The notes beneath the pieces are model-generated. The model was not told the origin of the DNA, made no database searches, and was given only the letters and a program-made list of their open reading frames with translations. This document shows, piece by piece, positions 35,572 through 45,342 of a DNA stretch of 64,000 bases. Made by a program: the position numbers and the translations under genes. Source of the DNA: Nitrosomonas communis (lineage in GTDB: Bacteria; Pseudomonadota; Gammaproteobacteria; Burkholderiales; Nitrosomonadaceae); NCBI RefSeq assembly GCF_024102715.1, contig NZ_JAGFJM010000140.1:1-64000 (forward strand). The letters run 5' to 3'. Within the stretch, counting starts at the first letter, position 1, and every line of letters begins with the position of its first letter.

Positions 35572-38307
35572 ATGAAAACGCTTTTGTTAGTTGATGGTTC
35601 ATCTTATTTGTACCGTGCTTTTCATGCATTACCCGATTTACGTAACCGACAGAATGAACCAACTAGCGCAATTTACGGTGTGCTTAACATGCTACGCCGC
35701 CTGCACAAGGAATACCATGCAGATTATAGCGCGTGCGTGTTTGATGCAAAAGGCAAAACTTTTCGTGATGAGATTTACCCGCAATATAAAGCGCACCGCC
35801 CTTCAATGCCGGCGGATTTGTCTCAGCAAATTGCACCATTGCATGAATGCATCGAGGCGATGGGCTGGCCTTTGCTGATCATAGAAGGGGTTGAGGCGGA
35901 TGATGTGATCGGGACACTCGCTAAAAAAGCGAATCAGGCAGGCATGCAATGCATTATTTCCACAGGTGATAAAGATATTGCACAGTTGGTTAATTCTGAT
36001 ATCAAATTGATTAATACCATGAACAATGAGATGCTGGATGAAGCGGGTGTGCAGAAGAAATTTGGTGTCGCTCCTGCGCAAATACTCGATTACCTGGCAT
36101 TGGTGGGAGATAGCACGGATAACATTCCAGGCGTTGAGAAAGTAGGACCGAAAACGGCAGTGAAATGGCTGGCACAATATGGTGCTCTGGATAATATCAT
36201 CGCACATGCCAATGAAATAGGCGGAGTTGTCGGAGAGAATTTGCGCAAGGCAATACCTTGGTTGCAGATATCTCGTACCTTGCTGATGATTAAGTGTGAT
36301 GTGGCACTGCCGCTTGATTTGCATGACTTGGTCATGAGGCCGCAAAATACGCAAAAGCTGGTGATGCTCTTTGACCAGCTGGACTTTAAATCATGGTTGC
36401 GGGAGCTGCAGCAAAATGGGCAGTTAGGTGCTGCTCATTCAGATCCTGCGTCAGCGGCCGATCAGCAACGTAAAATAGCGCACTTGCCTGGAGGAGAGAT
36501 TGCGTCTGCTTATGAAACCATTTTCACAGAGGAACAGCTCGAACAATGGTTGGTGCGCTGTGAGGCGACTCCGCTGGTTTCGCTCGATACTGAAACGACC
36601 AGTTTGAGCCCGATGCAGGCGCAACTGATAGGAATTTCATTATGCATTGAGCCCGGCGAAGCAGCTTATTTGCCGCTCGCGCATCGCTTTCCCGGCGCGC
36701 CGCAGCAATTGGATATCAGTTTGGTGTTAAGTAAAATGAAACCCTGGCTTGAGAATCCGGCAAAATTGAAAGTCGGACAGAACCTGAAATACGATAAGCA
36801 TGTTTTTGCCAATCATGGCGTCAGTCTGAATGGTATTGTCCACGATACGCTGCTGCAGTCTTATGTGCTGGAATCCCATCAATCGCATAACATGGATAGC
36901 CTGGCATTACGTCATTTGGGGATAAAAACGATTACCTATGATGACATAACTGGTAAGGGCGCCAGCCGGATTGGCTTTGATCAGGTAATGATTGAGCAGG
37001 CCACCTGTTACGCGGCAGAAGATGCTGATATCACACTGCAATTGCATCAGTGCTTGTACCCTAAAATTGAAAGTCAGACGCAACTTGATTATATTTATCG
37101 TGAGCTGGAGCTACCACTGCTGAATGTATTGTTTCAGATTGAGCGTAATGGCGTGCTGCTGGACGTGGCGCTTTTGCATGCGCAAAGCCGTGAGCTGGAA
37201 ACACAGTTGCTGGCGCTGGAACAACAGGCTTATTTGATTGCTGGACAAGCATTCAACTTGAATTCAACCAAGCAAATCCAGGAAATGCTGTTTAACCAGC
37301 TTAAATTGCCGGTCCTCAAGAAAACACCCAAAGGCTTGCCATCGACCGATGAAGACGTGTTGCAACAACTTGCGCAAGATTATCCGCTGCCCAAGCTGCT
37401 GCTTGAATACCGGGGTTTGGCTAAACTCAAGTCGACCTATACTGACAAATTGCCGTTAATGGTAGATGGCAATACCCGGCGAGTGCATACCAATTATGCA
37501 CAAGCAGTTGCTGTCACCGGCCGGTTGGCGAGCAATGATCCAAATTTGCAAAATATTCCGGTACGCAGACAGGAAGGTCGACGTATTCGTGAAGCATTCA
37601 TAGCACCTGCTGGTTGTCGTATTATTTCGGCGGATTATTCCCAGATTGAGTTGCGCATCATGGCGCATATTTCCCGGGATGAAGGATTGCTTAAGGCATT
37701 TGCTGCGGATGAGGATATTCACCGTGCCACCGCAGCCGAAGTGTTTGGCGTAGCGGCGGATCAAATTGATCAAGAGCAGCGCCGCTACGCCAAGGTGATT
37801 AATTTCGGACTCATTTATGGTATGTCGGATTTTGGCTTGGCAAACCAATTAGGAATTGAACGCAGTGCCGCGCGCGTTTATATCGACCGTTATTTCGCCC
37901 GTTATCCCGGGGTGGCTGATTATATGCAGAGAACCCGGCTGCAGGCCAGGGAAAAAGGCTATGTCGAAACTGTCTTCGGACGCCGCTTATGGCTGCCGGA
38001 AATCAACAGTTCCAATCACAATCGCAGATTGGGTGCGGAACGTGCTGCGATCAATGCGCCTATGCAAGGAACAGCAGCAGATATCATTAAACTTGCCATG
38101 ATTGCCGTGCATGACTGGCTGCTAAAGGAAAAAATGGGAAGCAAGCTGATTATGCAGGTTCATGACGAATTGGTGCTGGAAGTGCCGGATGAGGAAGTAG
38201 ACATCATAAAAAACAGATTGCCGTACTTAATGGAGAATGTCAGCAAACTAAATGTGCCATTACGCGTCGAAGTGGGAGTGGGTGATAATTGGGAGCAGGC
38301 TCATTAA
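35572..38307 (+). CDS. polA: DNA polymerase I
   Basis: A 911-residue enzyme with all three domains. 5'-3' exonuclease: LLVDGSSYLYRAFHAL, VFDAKGKTFR and EGVEADDVIGTLA. 3'-5' proofreading: VSLDTETTSLSP with KYDKHVFANHG and CYAAEDADITLQL, so the exonuclease appears intact. Polymerase: DYSQIELRIMAH (motif A), YAKVINFGLIYGMS (motif B) and QVHDELVLEVP (motif C). Full length. Acts in repair and Okazaki-fragment processing. Followed closely by pepP in the same direction. Confidence 0.95.
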   Translation: MKTLLLVDGSSYLYRAFHALPDLRNRQNEPTSAIYGVLNMLRRLHKEYHADYSACVFDAKGKTFRDEIYPQYKAHRPSMPADLSQQIAPLHECIEAMGWPLLIIEGVEADDVIGTLAKKANQAGMQCIISTGDKDIAQLVNSDIKLINTMNNEMLDEAGVQKKFGVAPAQILDYLALVGDSTDNIPGVEKVGPKTAVKWLAQYGALDNIIAHANEIGGVVGENLRKAIPWLQISRTLLMIKCDVALPLDLHDLVMRPQNTQKLVMLFDQLDFKSWLRELQQNGQLGAAHSDPASAADQQRKIAHLPGGEIASAYETIFTEEQLEQWLVRCEATPLVSLDTETTSLSPMQAQLIGISLCIEPGEAAYLPLAHRFPGAPQQLDISLVLSKMKPWLENPAKLKVGQNLKYDKHVFANHGVSLNGIVHDTLLQSYVLESHQSHNMDSLALRHLGIKTITYDDITGKGASRIGFDQVMIEQATCYAAEDADITLQLHQCLYPKIESQTQLDYIYRELELPLLNVLFQIERNGVLLDVALLHAQSRELETQLLALEQQAYLIAGQAFNLNSTKQIQEMLFNQLKLPVLKKTPKGLPSTDEDVLQQLAQDYPLPKLLLEYRGLAKLKSTYTDKLPLMVDGNTRRVHTNYAQAVAVTGRLASNDPNLQNIPVRRQEGRRIREAFIAPAGCRIISADYSQIELRIMAHISRDEGLLKAFAADEDIHRATAAEVFGVAADQIDQEQRRYAKVINFGLIYGMSDFGLANQLGIERSAARVYIDRYFARYPGVADYMQRTRLQAREKGYVETVFGRRLWLPEINSSNHNRRLGAERAAINAPMQGTAADIIKLAMIAVHDWLLKEKMGSKLIMQVHDELVLEVPDEEVDIIKNRLPYLMENVSKLNVPLRVEVGVGDNWEQAH

Positions 38308-38370
38308 TCTTCAGGAAAATGGTCATTTTGCGTTGCTTTTGCTGTTATTTCCTGTAAAAATCAAACCATT

Positions 38371-39678
38371 ATGAATCAGATCAAAACTTTTAGCGATCGA
38401 CGGTCGCACTTACTATCGCAAATGCAGACAGGTGTTGCCATCATTGCAACTTCGCCTCTAAGAATCAGAAACCGGGATGCGTTTTATCCCTATCGCTTTG
38501 ATAGCTATTTTTATTATCTCACGGGCTTTGATGAACCTGAGGCGGTACTGGTCATGATTGCTGCGAATAGTCAGGGAAATGCGGAACAAATCCTGTTTTG
38601 CCGGGAAAAGGATAAGGAACGTGAAATCTGGGATGGCTTTCGTTACGGCCCCGATGCGGCACGGGAAGCGTATGGTTTTGATGCTGCTTACCCCATCGCC
38701 AAATTGAACGAATGGATACCGAAATTACTTGAGAATCAGCCAACCGTCTATTCCATGTTGGGGCAGGATGCGGGATGGGATGCATGTCTCATCAGCTGGA
38801 TCAATCGTGTGCGGGAGCAAGTGCGAAGTGGTGTATCCGCACCCAATGAAATACGCGATGTGCGCCATATTCTGGATGAAATGCGCTTGTTCAAAAGCGA
38901 GGAGGAGCTTTCGCTTATGCGTCATGCCGCCAGGATTTCTGCTGGCGCGCATTGCCGGGCAATGCAGAAAGTCAAGCCAGGCATGTATGAATATGAGATC
39001 GAAGCTGAGTTATTGCACGAGTTTCGCCGGCATGGCGCGCAGGCGCCTGCCTATTCACCCATTGTGGCAGGGGGCGCCAATGCGTGCGTATTGCATTACA
39101 TCGAAAATAGTGCGCAGCTTAATTCCGGTGATTTGCTGCTGATCGATGCCGGCTGCGAATTTAACGGTTACGCCGCCGATATCACGCGTACTTTTCCGGT
39201 AGATAGAAGATTTACCTCGGCGAAAAAAGATGTTTACCAGTTGGTGCTTGCGGCGCAAATGGCAGCAATCGCAACGGTGCAACCGGGCAATAGTTGGGAT
39301 AGGCCCCATCAAGCTGCTTTACAGGTGCTTGCTCAGGGACTGATCGATCTGGGTCTTTGCCAAGGCAGCGCAGATGCAGTAATTGAGTCAGAAGATTACA
39401 AACGTTTTTATATGCACCGTACCGGCCACTGGCTGGGATTGGATGTGCACGATGCAGGAGAATATAAACAGAATGGTCAGTGGCGTTGTTTGTCAGCCGG
39501 GATGACTTTGACGGTGGAGCCAGGATGTTATATTCGGCCAGCGGATAATGTGCCGCAGCATTTCTGGAATATCGGTGTGCGTATCGAGGATGACGTGGCA
39601 GTGACAGCTGCCGGTCATGAAGTGTTGACTGTTGCCGCACCTAAAACGGTGGAGGAAATTGAGGAGTTGTTATCATGA
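38371..39678 (+). CDS. pepP: Xaa-Pro aminopeptidase PepP
   Basis: A 435-residue creatinase-fold metallopeptidase. Metal ligands are seen in LLIDAGCEFNGYAADITRT (two Asp), HRTGHWLGLDVHD (His) and TVEPGCYI (Glu), with a last Glu in RIEDDVAVT. The N-terminal domain of the PepP type starts at NRDAFYPYRFDSYFYYLTGF. It removes N-terminal residues before proline. It overlaps the next gene by four bases (ATGA), and lies downstream of polA. Confidence 0.9.
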   Translation: MNQIKTFSDRRSHLLSQMQTGVAIIATSPLRIRNRDAFYPYRFDSYFYYLTGFDEPEAVLVMIAANSQGNAEQILFCREKDKEREIWDGFRYGPDAAREAYGFDAAYPIAKLNEWIPKLLENQPTVYSMLGQDAGWDACLISWINRVREQVRSGVSAPNEIRDVRHILDEMRLFKSEEELSLMRHAARISAGAHCRAMQKVKPGMYEYEIEAELLHEFRRHGAQAPAYSPIVAGGANACVLHYIENSAQLNSGDLLLIDAGCEFNGYAADITRTFPVDRRFTSAKKDVYQLVLAAQMAAIATVQPGNSWDRPHQAALQVLAQGLIDLGLCQGSADAVIESEDYKRFYMHRTGHWLGLDVHDAGEYKQNGQWRCLSAGMTLTVEPGCYIRPADNVPQHFWNIGVRIEDDVAVTAAGHEVLTVAAPKTVEEIEELLS

Positions 39679-40001
39679 ATGATGAGCACAGAAAAATCAT
39701 CATTAGTAGAATTTATCGACAGACGGGGCCGTTACCAAACGAACCCATTTCTCCATTGCAACGCTGGTTATTTTACTTAGCGCTTATTCCAGTGCTTATC
39801 GGCCTACTGATTCTGGGTGTGTTCTTTTTTTCGATTTTTCTTGCTCTGTTTGTGATCATCGTTGCTGGTATAGGAATAAGATTCTGGTGGCTACGACACA
39901 AACTGCAAAACTCCACTCGATTTGATGAGCAAGAGAAGCGTGTTGACATTGAAGATGCCGAGATTATTGAAACCAGAACCAACAAACCCGGCCATAGGTA
40001 A
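39675..40001 (+). CDS. Small two-helix membrane protein
   Basis: A 108-residue protein that overlaps pepP by four bases and is thus translationally coupled. A basic N-terminus (RKIIISRIYRQT) leads to two close hydrophobic helices (WLFYLALIPVLIGLLILGVF and SIFLALFVIIVAGIGIRFWW), then a charged C-terminal tail with EQEKRVDIEDAEIIE. The general layout is that of small inner-membrane helper proteins, but I know no family. The following hairpin at 40132-40152 may end the polA-pepP transcript. Confidence 0.7.
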   Translation: MNDEHRKIIISRIYRQTGPLPNEPISPLQRWLFYLALIPVLIGLLILGVFFFSIFLALFVIIVAGIGIRFWWLRHKLQNSTRFDEQEKRVDIEDAEIIETRTNKPGHR

Positions 40002-40131
40002 AGTAACTTTGCATAAAGTAATCTCGAGGTAGTAAACGTACTGCCGGAATCTACAACAGGAAAAGCAACGTGGATAATTGAGCGTGAGCGCCTGGAGTGT
40101 ATTGAGTGCTTGTTGCGTTTTTGCGAAAGCA

Positions 40132-40152
40132 ACCCCCGGTTTTGCCGGGGGT
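40132..40152. terminator. GC-rich hairpin between convergent genes
   Basis: ACCCCCGG, loop TTTTG, CCGGGGGT: a perfect 8-bp stem between the pepP-linked gene (plus) and the dynamin-like gene (minus). Only a weak T run follows on the plus strand. It probably serves as a shared terminator. Confidence 0.65.
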
Positions 40153-40225
40153 ATTGATTTAGAGTCTGCTATTAGAAAAATAAGACTGATTTCTTAGTCT
40201 TAATAGGGCTGCCTTGGTTGAATTA

Positions 40226-41752
40226 TTATTCTTGTCGTGACTGTTCGGTTTTGGTTTCAGTCGCGGCTACACTTTCGGCAGTGGATTCCTCTTCTTCAGT
40301 TGCAACCTCAGCTTTGCGGCCAGATGGATTGGTAAATTGATCATTCAATGACTGGATATAATCATTGGCTTCATTCTTGACCTGGTTAAGTATCAGTTGG
40401 TTGGTCGCATTCCAGCCAGCCGGTTTTTGTAAAAACATGGGCCGATAGGCTGCGGTGCTTTTAATGAAGGCCTGTGTATATTGCTGACAGGCGGTATGAT
40501 CATGACCAAATTCCGCGGGAAGTTTCCGGATGATGCTGTTGGCAGCTTTGCTACGGACGGTAAAATGAATATAGCCAATCACGCCTAGTAACAAGGCAAG
40601 CATCACGAGTGAAGATGTTTCACATGCCATGATATTTTCACCAAATGTTTTCAACAGATTCCAGCTGTCGGTTTGGTATAAAACCAAGCCGCTTAGAACC
40701 AGCAGCATGCTGAATAAAATGCTGTCAAACAGGATTACACGCTTTTTCCAGCTGTGCAGCATGCTGGTAAGCTTGTGAATAGTCTGATTCTCAATAGTTT
40801 CTGCCGTTTGCTCAAGCATGCCGGCGATGCGATAAGATCGCTCAACTTCGATTTGCTGCATGCGCGTATTGATCTCTGCCATATCTTCATCACGTTTTTT
40901 CTCGTAACGTTCTTTGATTTGTGCATCGCCAATCGGAGATGCTGCGTCAGGATTATAAATCCGGTAAAACTTACCCGCCAGTAAGCCTGCTTGGGCCAGG
41001 GAACGTTGCCAGGCAGAGACAACTTCTTCTGGATTGTCTTCTTTGGCGGTGATATCCATTTGGTTGAGGATATAAAGGAATTTATTTGAGTCTGCACGAT
41101 TAATTGTGCCTGCCACCAGATATTCCAGGGTATCTTTCATAGCGCCTGGTTCGGGGTGACGTGCATCAAAGAATACGAGTACCAAATCAGATAAATCAAT
41201 GATATGTTGGGTCAGCCGCAAAGTGGAGTTACGCTGACTGTCTGCATCGAATCCAGGAGAATCGATCATAATCTTGCCGCGGATTTTTTCGGAAGGGCAT
41301 GTTTTTAGCTGAATATAAGCATCGATACGCTGCGGTCCAGCTTCTGAAATTTCTGTAATACTGCGGCTGATTTGGTAAAAAGGAAAACGCGGATCAGCAT
41401 CTAATGCGACACCAGGTAATGTCTTGATTTCATCGTCGCTGCTGTAGCAAATCACGGTGAATTTATCGTCGACTGCCTGATTGCCCGTACGTTGTAAATG
41501 CAGACCTAAATAGGAATTGATAAAAGTTGATTTACCCGCCGAAAAGGTTCCCAGGACAGCAATCATCGGCCACCAGGTGACATAGGTTGCATAAGATTCA
41601 TTTCTGTCCAGCAAGCCGATATCTTGAGCTACACGATCTAACTTGCGAAAACTGTGAACGGCCTTAGTCAATACCGGATTATCGGGATGTTCTTCAGCAA
41701 GATGTTTTTCGAGGCTTCGCAGGCGCTTATAAATAGTTGAGCTTTGTGGCAT
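40226..41752 (-). CDS. Dynamin-like GTPase with membrane anchors
   Basis: A 508-residue protein. The GTPase domain has P-loop GTFSAGKST (68-76), DSPGFDA (G3), and NQMD (G4, in ILNQMD). After the GTPase domain, two hydrophobic helices (about 344-360 and 380-400) place it in the inner membrane, and coiled-coil-like helices flank them. The C-terminal tail is strongly acidic. Bacterial dynamin-like proteins fuse or reshape membranes, some in phage or stress defence. It is a single gene, convergent with pepP and the small membrane-protein gene. Confidence 0.8.
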   Translation of the reverse strand: MPQSSTIYKRLRSLEKHLAEEHPDNPVLTKAVHSFRKLDRVAQDIGLLDRNESYATYVTWWPMIAVLGTFSAGKSTFINSYLGLHLQRTGNQAVDDKFTVICYSSDDEIKTLPGVALDADPRFPFYQISRSITEISEAGPQRIDAYIQLKTCPSEKIRGKIMIDSPGFDADSQRNSTLRLTQHIIDLSDLVLVFFDARHPEPGAMKDTLEYLVAGTINRADSNKFLYILNQMDITAKEDNPEEVVSAWQRSLAQAGLLAGKFYRIYNPDAASPIGDAQIKERYEKKRDEDMAEINTRMQQIEVERSYRIAGMLEQTAETIENQTIHKLTSMLHSWKKRVILFDSILFSMLLVLSGLVLYQTDSWNLLKTFGENIMACETSSLVMLALLLGVIGYIHFTVRSKAANSIIRKLPAEFGHDHTACQQYTQAFIKSTAAYRPMFLQKPAGWNATNQLILNQVKNEANDYIQSLNDQFTNPSGRKAEVATEEEESTAESVAATETKTEQSRQE

Positions 41753-41897
41753 AGCAATCCTTATTCAATTCGTTAAATAACAAAGAGTCTAATCAATTAG
41801 TCACTCTGGCTTTCAATCCTACTCTGATCTTATTCTATTGCGTCTATCATGCCTTTACAATCAGACACAAGAAATAGTGAAGCCTTGCATCACTACT

Positions 41898-42809
41898 TTA
41901 GGTTATTTCGGCAAGCAAGCTATCCAGCATTTGCTCTGCTTGACGCAGGTAGCCGCTGCCAAACAGGTTCAGATGATTCAAAATATGGTAGAGATTGTAC
42001 AGTGTTTTGCGGGTAGAGTAGCCAGGATCAAGAGGATAGGCGTCTTGATAGCTTGCATAGAATTGCGCCGGGAATCCTCCAAAAAGCTCGGTCATAGCGA
42101 GATCGGCTTCACGGTCTCCATAATAGACGGCAGGATCAAATAATACGGGCTGTCCTGTTGTGTCAAAAGAATAATTACCGCTCCATAGATCGCCATGCAA
42201 TAAGCAAGCGTTGATGTGAGATCCAGCGAAGAATGCGTCCAGATCGGCTATAAGACGCTCGCCGCGGGTTTGTAGTTTGCCGGTATAACCGTTTATGCTG
42301 GCAAGCTTAAGCTGATATTCCAGGCGGTTATGACGCCAGAAATGAATCCAGTCAGATGAACGATCGTTCTTTTGTAAGGTTGAGCCGATTGTATTGTTAC
42401 GTATCCAGCCGAACTGATCGGAGAAAGTGCGATGCATGTTGGCCAAACTTAAAGCTAATGCATCGGCATGCTGATTGGGGGTATGTCTTAATTCCAGATA
42501 TTCCAGCACTAACCATGCATTAAAATCATTACAACCGCAGCATTTTGGTTCAGGAACGCGCAAGGTATGAGAATTCTGTATTTCGCTAAGGCCAGCCGCT
42601 TCTGCTTCAAACATTGGCAAGCTGCTTGCTTTATTTAGTTTGACAAAATAGTACTGACCGCTACCCTGGATATGATAAGCCTCATTGATACAGCCACCGC
42701 CAATAGCGTTGATCTTTTCCAAAACAAAATGAGTGCCGAGGGAAGAAATCTGCTGGACGATTTCTGACCAGGGAGACTGTGAGGATAAATTACTGATCGA
42801 TCGCATCAT
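41898..42809 (-). CDS. Fructosamine kinase-family protein
   Basis: A 303-residue kinase-fold protein: GGGCINEAYHI near residue 37, FVKLNK (ATP-binding Lys), HGDLWSGNYSF (catalytic loop), LFDPAVYYGDREADLAMTEL (metal-binding DxD-like block). Members phosphorylate glycated amines (ribulosamine/erythrulosamine) and remove sugar from proteins. It starts three bases after argH on the same strand, so the two are co-transcribed. Confidence 0.85.
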   Translation of the reverse strand: MMRSISNLSSQSPWSEIVQQISSLGTHFVLEKINAIGGGCINEAYHIQGSGQYYFVKLNKASSLPMFEAEAAGLSEIQNSHTLRVPEPKCCGCNDFNAWLVLEYLELRHTPNQHADALALSLANMHRTFSDQFGWIRNNTIGSTLQKNDRSSDWIHFWRHNRLEYQLKLASINGYTGKLQTRGERLIADLDAFFAGSHINACLLHGDLWSGNYSFDTTGQPVLFDPAVYYGDREADLAMTELFGGFPAQFYASYQDAYPLDPGYSTRKTLYNLYHILNHLNLFGSGYLRQAEQMLDSLLAEIT

Positions 42810-42812
42810 GAT

Positions 42813-44219
42813 TTATTGAGTGGATAACTCCTGTCTTGCCTGCATAATCGCGGTGCGGACTTGCGCTGGCGCTGTTCCACCTGCATGATTGCGGCTTTTG
42901 AGGGAACCTTCGAGCGTCAGAATCGAAAAGATATCTTCTTCAATAGCGGCGGAGAACTGCTTCAATTCAGACAGTGCAAGCTCGCTCAAGTCACAGCTTT
43001 TATTTTCAGCAAAACGAACTGCTTGTGCGACGATTTCGTGTGCATCACGGAAGGGCAGGCCCTTTTTGACTAGATAATCTGCCAGATCAGTTGCCGTGGC
43101 ATAACCACGCCTGGCTGCATGACGCATGACGTCATTATTGACAGTTATGCCAGAAAGCATCTCCGTATAAATACGCAGTGTGTCCATTAAAGTATCGACG
43201 GTATCAAACAAGGGCTCTTTGTCTTCCTGGTTATCCTTGTTATAGGCAAGTGGCTGGGATTTCATCAGCGTCAGCAGTGCCACCAGATGGCCATTGATAC
43301 GTCCTGTTTTTCCACGGACCAACTCAGGAACGTCCGGGTTTTTCTTTTGCGGCATAATGGATGAACCGGTACAAAAACGGTCCGCAAGTCGGATGAAATT
43401 GAAGGCTGGACTCATCCAGATAATCAACTCTTCAGAAAAGCGCGACAGGTGCGTCATGATCAGTGCTGCGCAGGCGCAAAACTCTACTGCGAAATCACGA
43501 TCCGATACGGCGTCCAGCGAGTTGCGGCAAATACCATCAAAACCAAGCGTTTGCGCGACCATTGCACGGTCAATGGGGTAGCTGGTGCCAGCCAGTGCCG
43601 CCGCTCCCAGCGGTAATTTATTGACACGCTTGCGACAGTCCAGCAACCTTTCTGAATCTCTGCATAACATCTCATAATAAGCCATGAGATGATGGCCGAA
43701 TGAAACAGGCTGGGCTACTTGCAGATGGGTAAAACCCGGCATCACTGTTTCAGTATGTTGCTCGGCTAGATCCAATAAAGCTTGCTGCATTTTCCTGATG
43801 AGAGTGATGATGTCATCAATCGAGGCCCGTAGATAAAGCCTGATATCGGTTGCAACCTGATCATTACGGGAACGGGCAGTATGTAATCTTTTTCCTGCAT
43901 CGCCGATGAGTGTGGTCAGACGTTTCTCGATATTAAGATGAACATCTTCTAACTCGATGTGCCAGTCAAAGCTGTTATTGCGAATTTCTTCTAGAATTTG
44001 ACCGAGTCCGAGCTCGATGGCGGCCAGATCAACTGAGCTGATAACACCTACTGCTGCAAGCATTTGCGCGTGTGCCAGCGATCCCTGTATATCGTATTCA
44101 GCCATTCGTTTATCGAAATTAACTGAGGCGGTGTATCGCTGCACCAATTGAGAAACAGGTTCATTGAATCGCCCTGACCAAGTCTTGGCATTATTTTCCA
44201 CTGCGGCTTTTTTCTCCAT
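42813..44219 (-). CDS. argH: Argininosuccinate lyase
   Basis: A 468-residue fumarase-fold lyase that makes arginine and fumarate. The signature [15 protein letters not shown], and [12 protein letters not shown] with the catalytic His region [13 protein letters not shown]. Full length. The next gene (fructosamine kinase-like) starts three bases downstream. Upstream lie about 400 bases without a gene. Confidence 0.95.
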   Translation of the reverse strand: MEKKAAVENNAKTWSGRFNEPVSQLVQRYTASVNFDKRMAEYDIQGSLAHAQMLAAVGVISSVDLAAIELGLGQILEEIRNNSFDWHIELEDVHLNIEKRLTTLIGDAGKRLHTARSRNDQVATDIRLYLRASIDDIITLIRKMQQALLDLAEQHTETVMPGFTHLQVAQPVSFGHHLMAYYEMLCRDSERLLDCRKRVNKLPLGAAALAGTSYPIDRAMVAQTLGFDGICRNSLDAVSDRDFAVEFCACAALIMTHLSRFSEELIIWMSPAFNFIRLADRFCTGSSIMPQKKNPDVPELVRGKTGRINGHLVALLTLMKSQPLAYNKDNQEDKEPLFDTVDTLMDTLRIYTEMLSGITVNNDVMRHAARRGYATATDLADYLVKKGLPFRDAHEIVAQAVRFAENKSCDLSELALSELKQFSAAIEEDIFSILTLEGSLKSRNHAGGTAPAQVRTAIMQARQELSTQ

Positions 44220-44622
44220 TTCGAATGAATATAATTGGATAGTTGTAGGGTTATGAAAGACGATATTCTAACCTAGAACCGTAATCGGCCGCTTAGTTGG
44301 AAAGCTAAGATCATGACATATAGCAGGATTCGCATCGCATGTTGCGCTTTATTGTGGAGGTGATTATGTGTCTCATGACGTCTTGCTTTGTAGCCGCATC
44401 ACCGTGCTACTGATGCTGGAGAGTTTGGAATTTTTCCTATTGGCAAATTCTTTGTAATGGCCTCTGTTGTAGTTGTTTATCCAATCAAAAACAGAGTGAT
44501 TCAATTTACAACATTCCTTTAGATCCCCCATACAAAATATTATGAACTTTTCTTTGCCTTCAATCCGGAATAGTGGATAATTGGAGCCTTTCTTTCCTGT
44601 CACATCAACAAGGAGCTATTTC
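44220..44622. other. Divergent intergenic region, argH to membrane protein gene
   Basis: About 400 bases with promoters in both directions expected. A minus-strand open frame from a GTG at 44603 to 44373 (76 codons) has no ribosome site and no known family; I do not call it. The AAGGAG at 44610 belongs to the plus-strand gene. Confidence 0.3.
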
Positions 44623-45291
44623 ATGACAGATCAGTACAAGCAAAATGAAGGTGAGCAAAGCGAAAAAAATAAAGTTGAGTGGGCTAAACCTGCCTCACTA
44701 TTTAATATATTGGGCCAAAAATTTGCCCCAATTGCCAAGCTTCAGCATATGCAATTGCCCGCATGGTCACTTTTGGTTTTTCTAGGAATCATATTACTGG
44801 TTTTCGCCTGGAAACATATTGCGGTCAGTCAAGCTGAATCCCGTTTGGAAAAAGAGCGCACTGAAATGGCCCAGAATCTTGAAACTGAACGTGCCATCAT
44901 TATTAGAAAAGCACGTGAGTATGCCGACAGCCAATATAACAAAGAAGAAGAACGTTTTGGCCAAGTTTTATCATGGGCAGTGCGTGGCGAATTGATTCGC
45001 AACAACCTTGATCAGGTCAGTCAATACCTGAATGAGTTGGTTAAACTGAAAGAAACGGAACGTGTCGTATTGATCAGTGAAGAAGGCAAACTGTTGGTAT
45101 CGACCGATAAAAAACTGGAACAAGCAGAAGGGAAAGAAATCTATCCGGCTGAGGTTCTTCAGCAACGCAAAATTACCATCATGTCAGACGTCAATGGCAA
45201 GAAACTGTTGGTTGTTCCCGTCATGGGATTGAATGCGCGCTTGGCTACCGTGGTCATTAGCTATAAACAAGCAGCATTATCCGGTAGCTAA
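44623..45291 (+). CDS. Membrane-anchored protein with extracytoplasmic sensor-like domain
   Basis: A 222-residue protein with AAGGAG nine bases before ATG 44623. One hydrophobic helix (about 49-66) is followed by a charged coiled coil (RLEKERTEMAQNLETER), then RKAREYADSQY and a domain with LNELVKLKETERVVLISEEGKL and VVPVMGLNARLATVVISYK. That C-terminal part looks like a single-Cache or PAS-type ligand-sensing fold. No HAMP, kinase, GGDEF or methyl-accepting output is present. It may act through a partner protein. A strong terminator follows at 45313-45342. Confidence 0.65.
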   Translation: MTDQYKQNEGEQSEKNKVEWAKPASLFNILGQKFAPIAKLQHMQLPAWSLLVFLGIILLVFAWKHIAVSQAESRLEKERTEMAQNLETERAIIIRKAREYADSQYNKEEERFGQVLSWAVRGELIRNNLDQVSQYLNELVKLKETERVVLISEEGKLLVSTDKKLEQAEGKEIYPAEVLQQRKITIMSDVNGKKLLVVPVMGLNARLATVVISYKQAALSGS

Positions 45292-45312
45292 TGCTTTAAA
45301 TCCTGCTGATGC

Positions 45313-45342
45313 AACCCCAGTAAGCATTACTGGGGTTTTTTT
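45313..45342 (+). terminator. Rho-independent terminator
   Basis: AACCCCAGTAA, loop GCA, TTACTGGGGTT, then a run of T ending near 45342. An 11-bp stem with a U tract, 20 bases after the membrane-protein gene. The murA stop codon (minus strand) begins at 45341, so the two gene ends are abutting. Confidence 0.9.

Noticed and set aside
44373..44603. A 76-codon minus-strand frame from a GTG
   Set aside because: No ribosome site, no family resemblance, and it overlaps the promoter and ribosome site of the plus-strand gene that starts at 44623.
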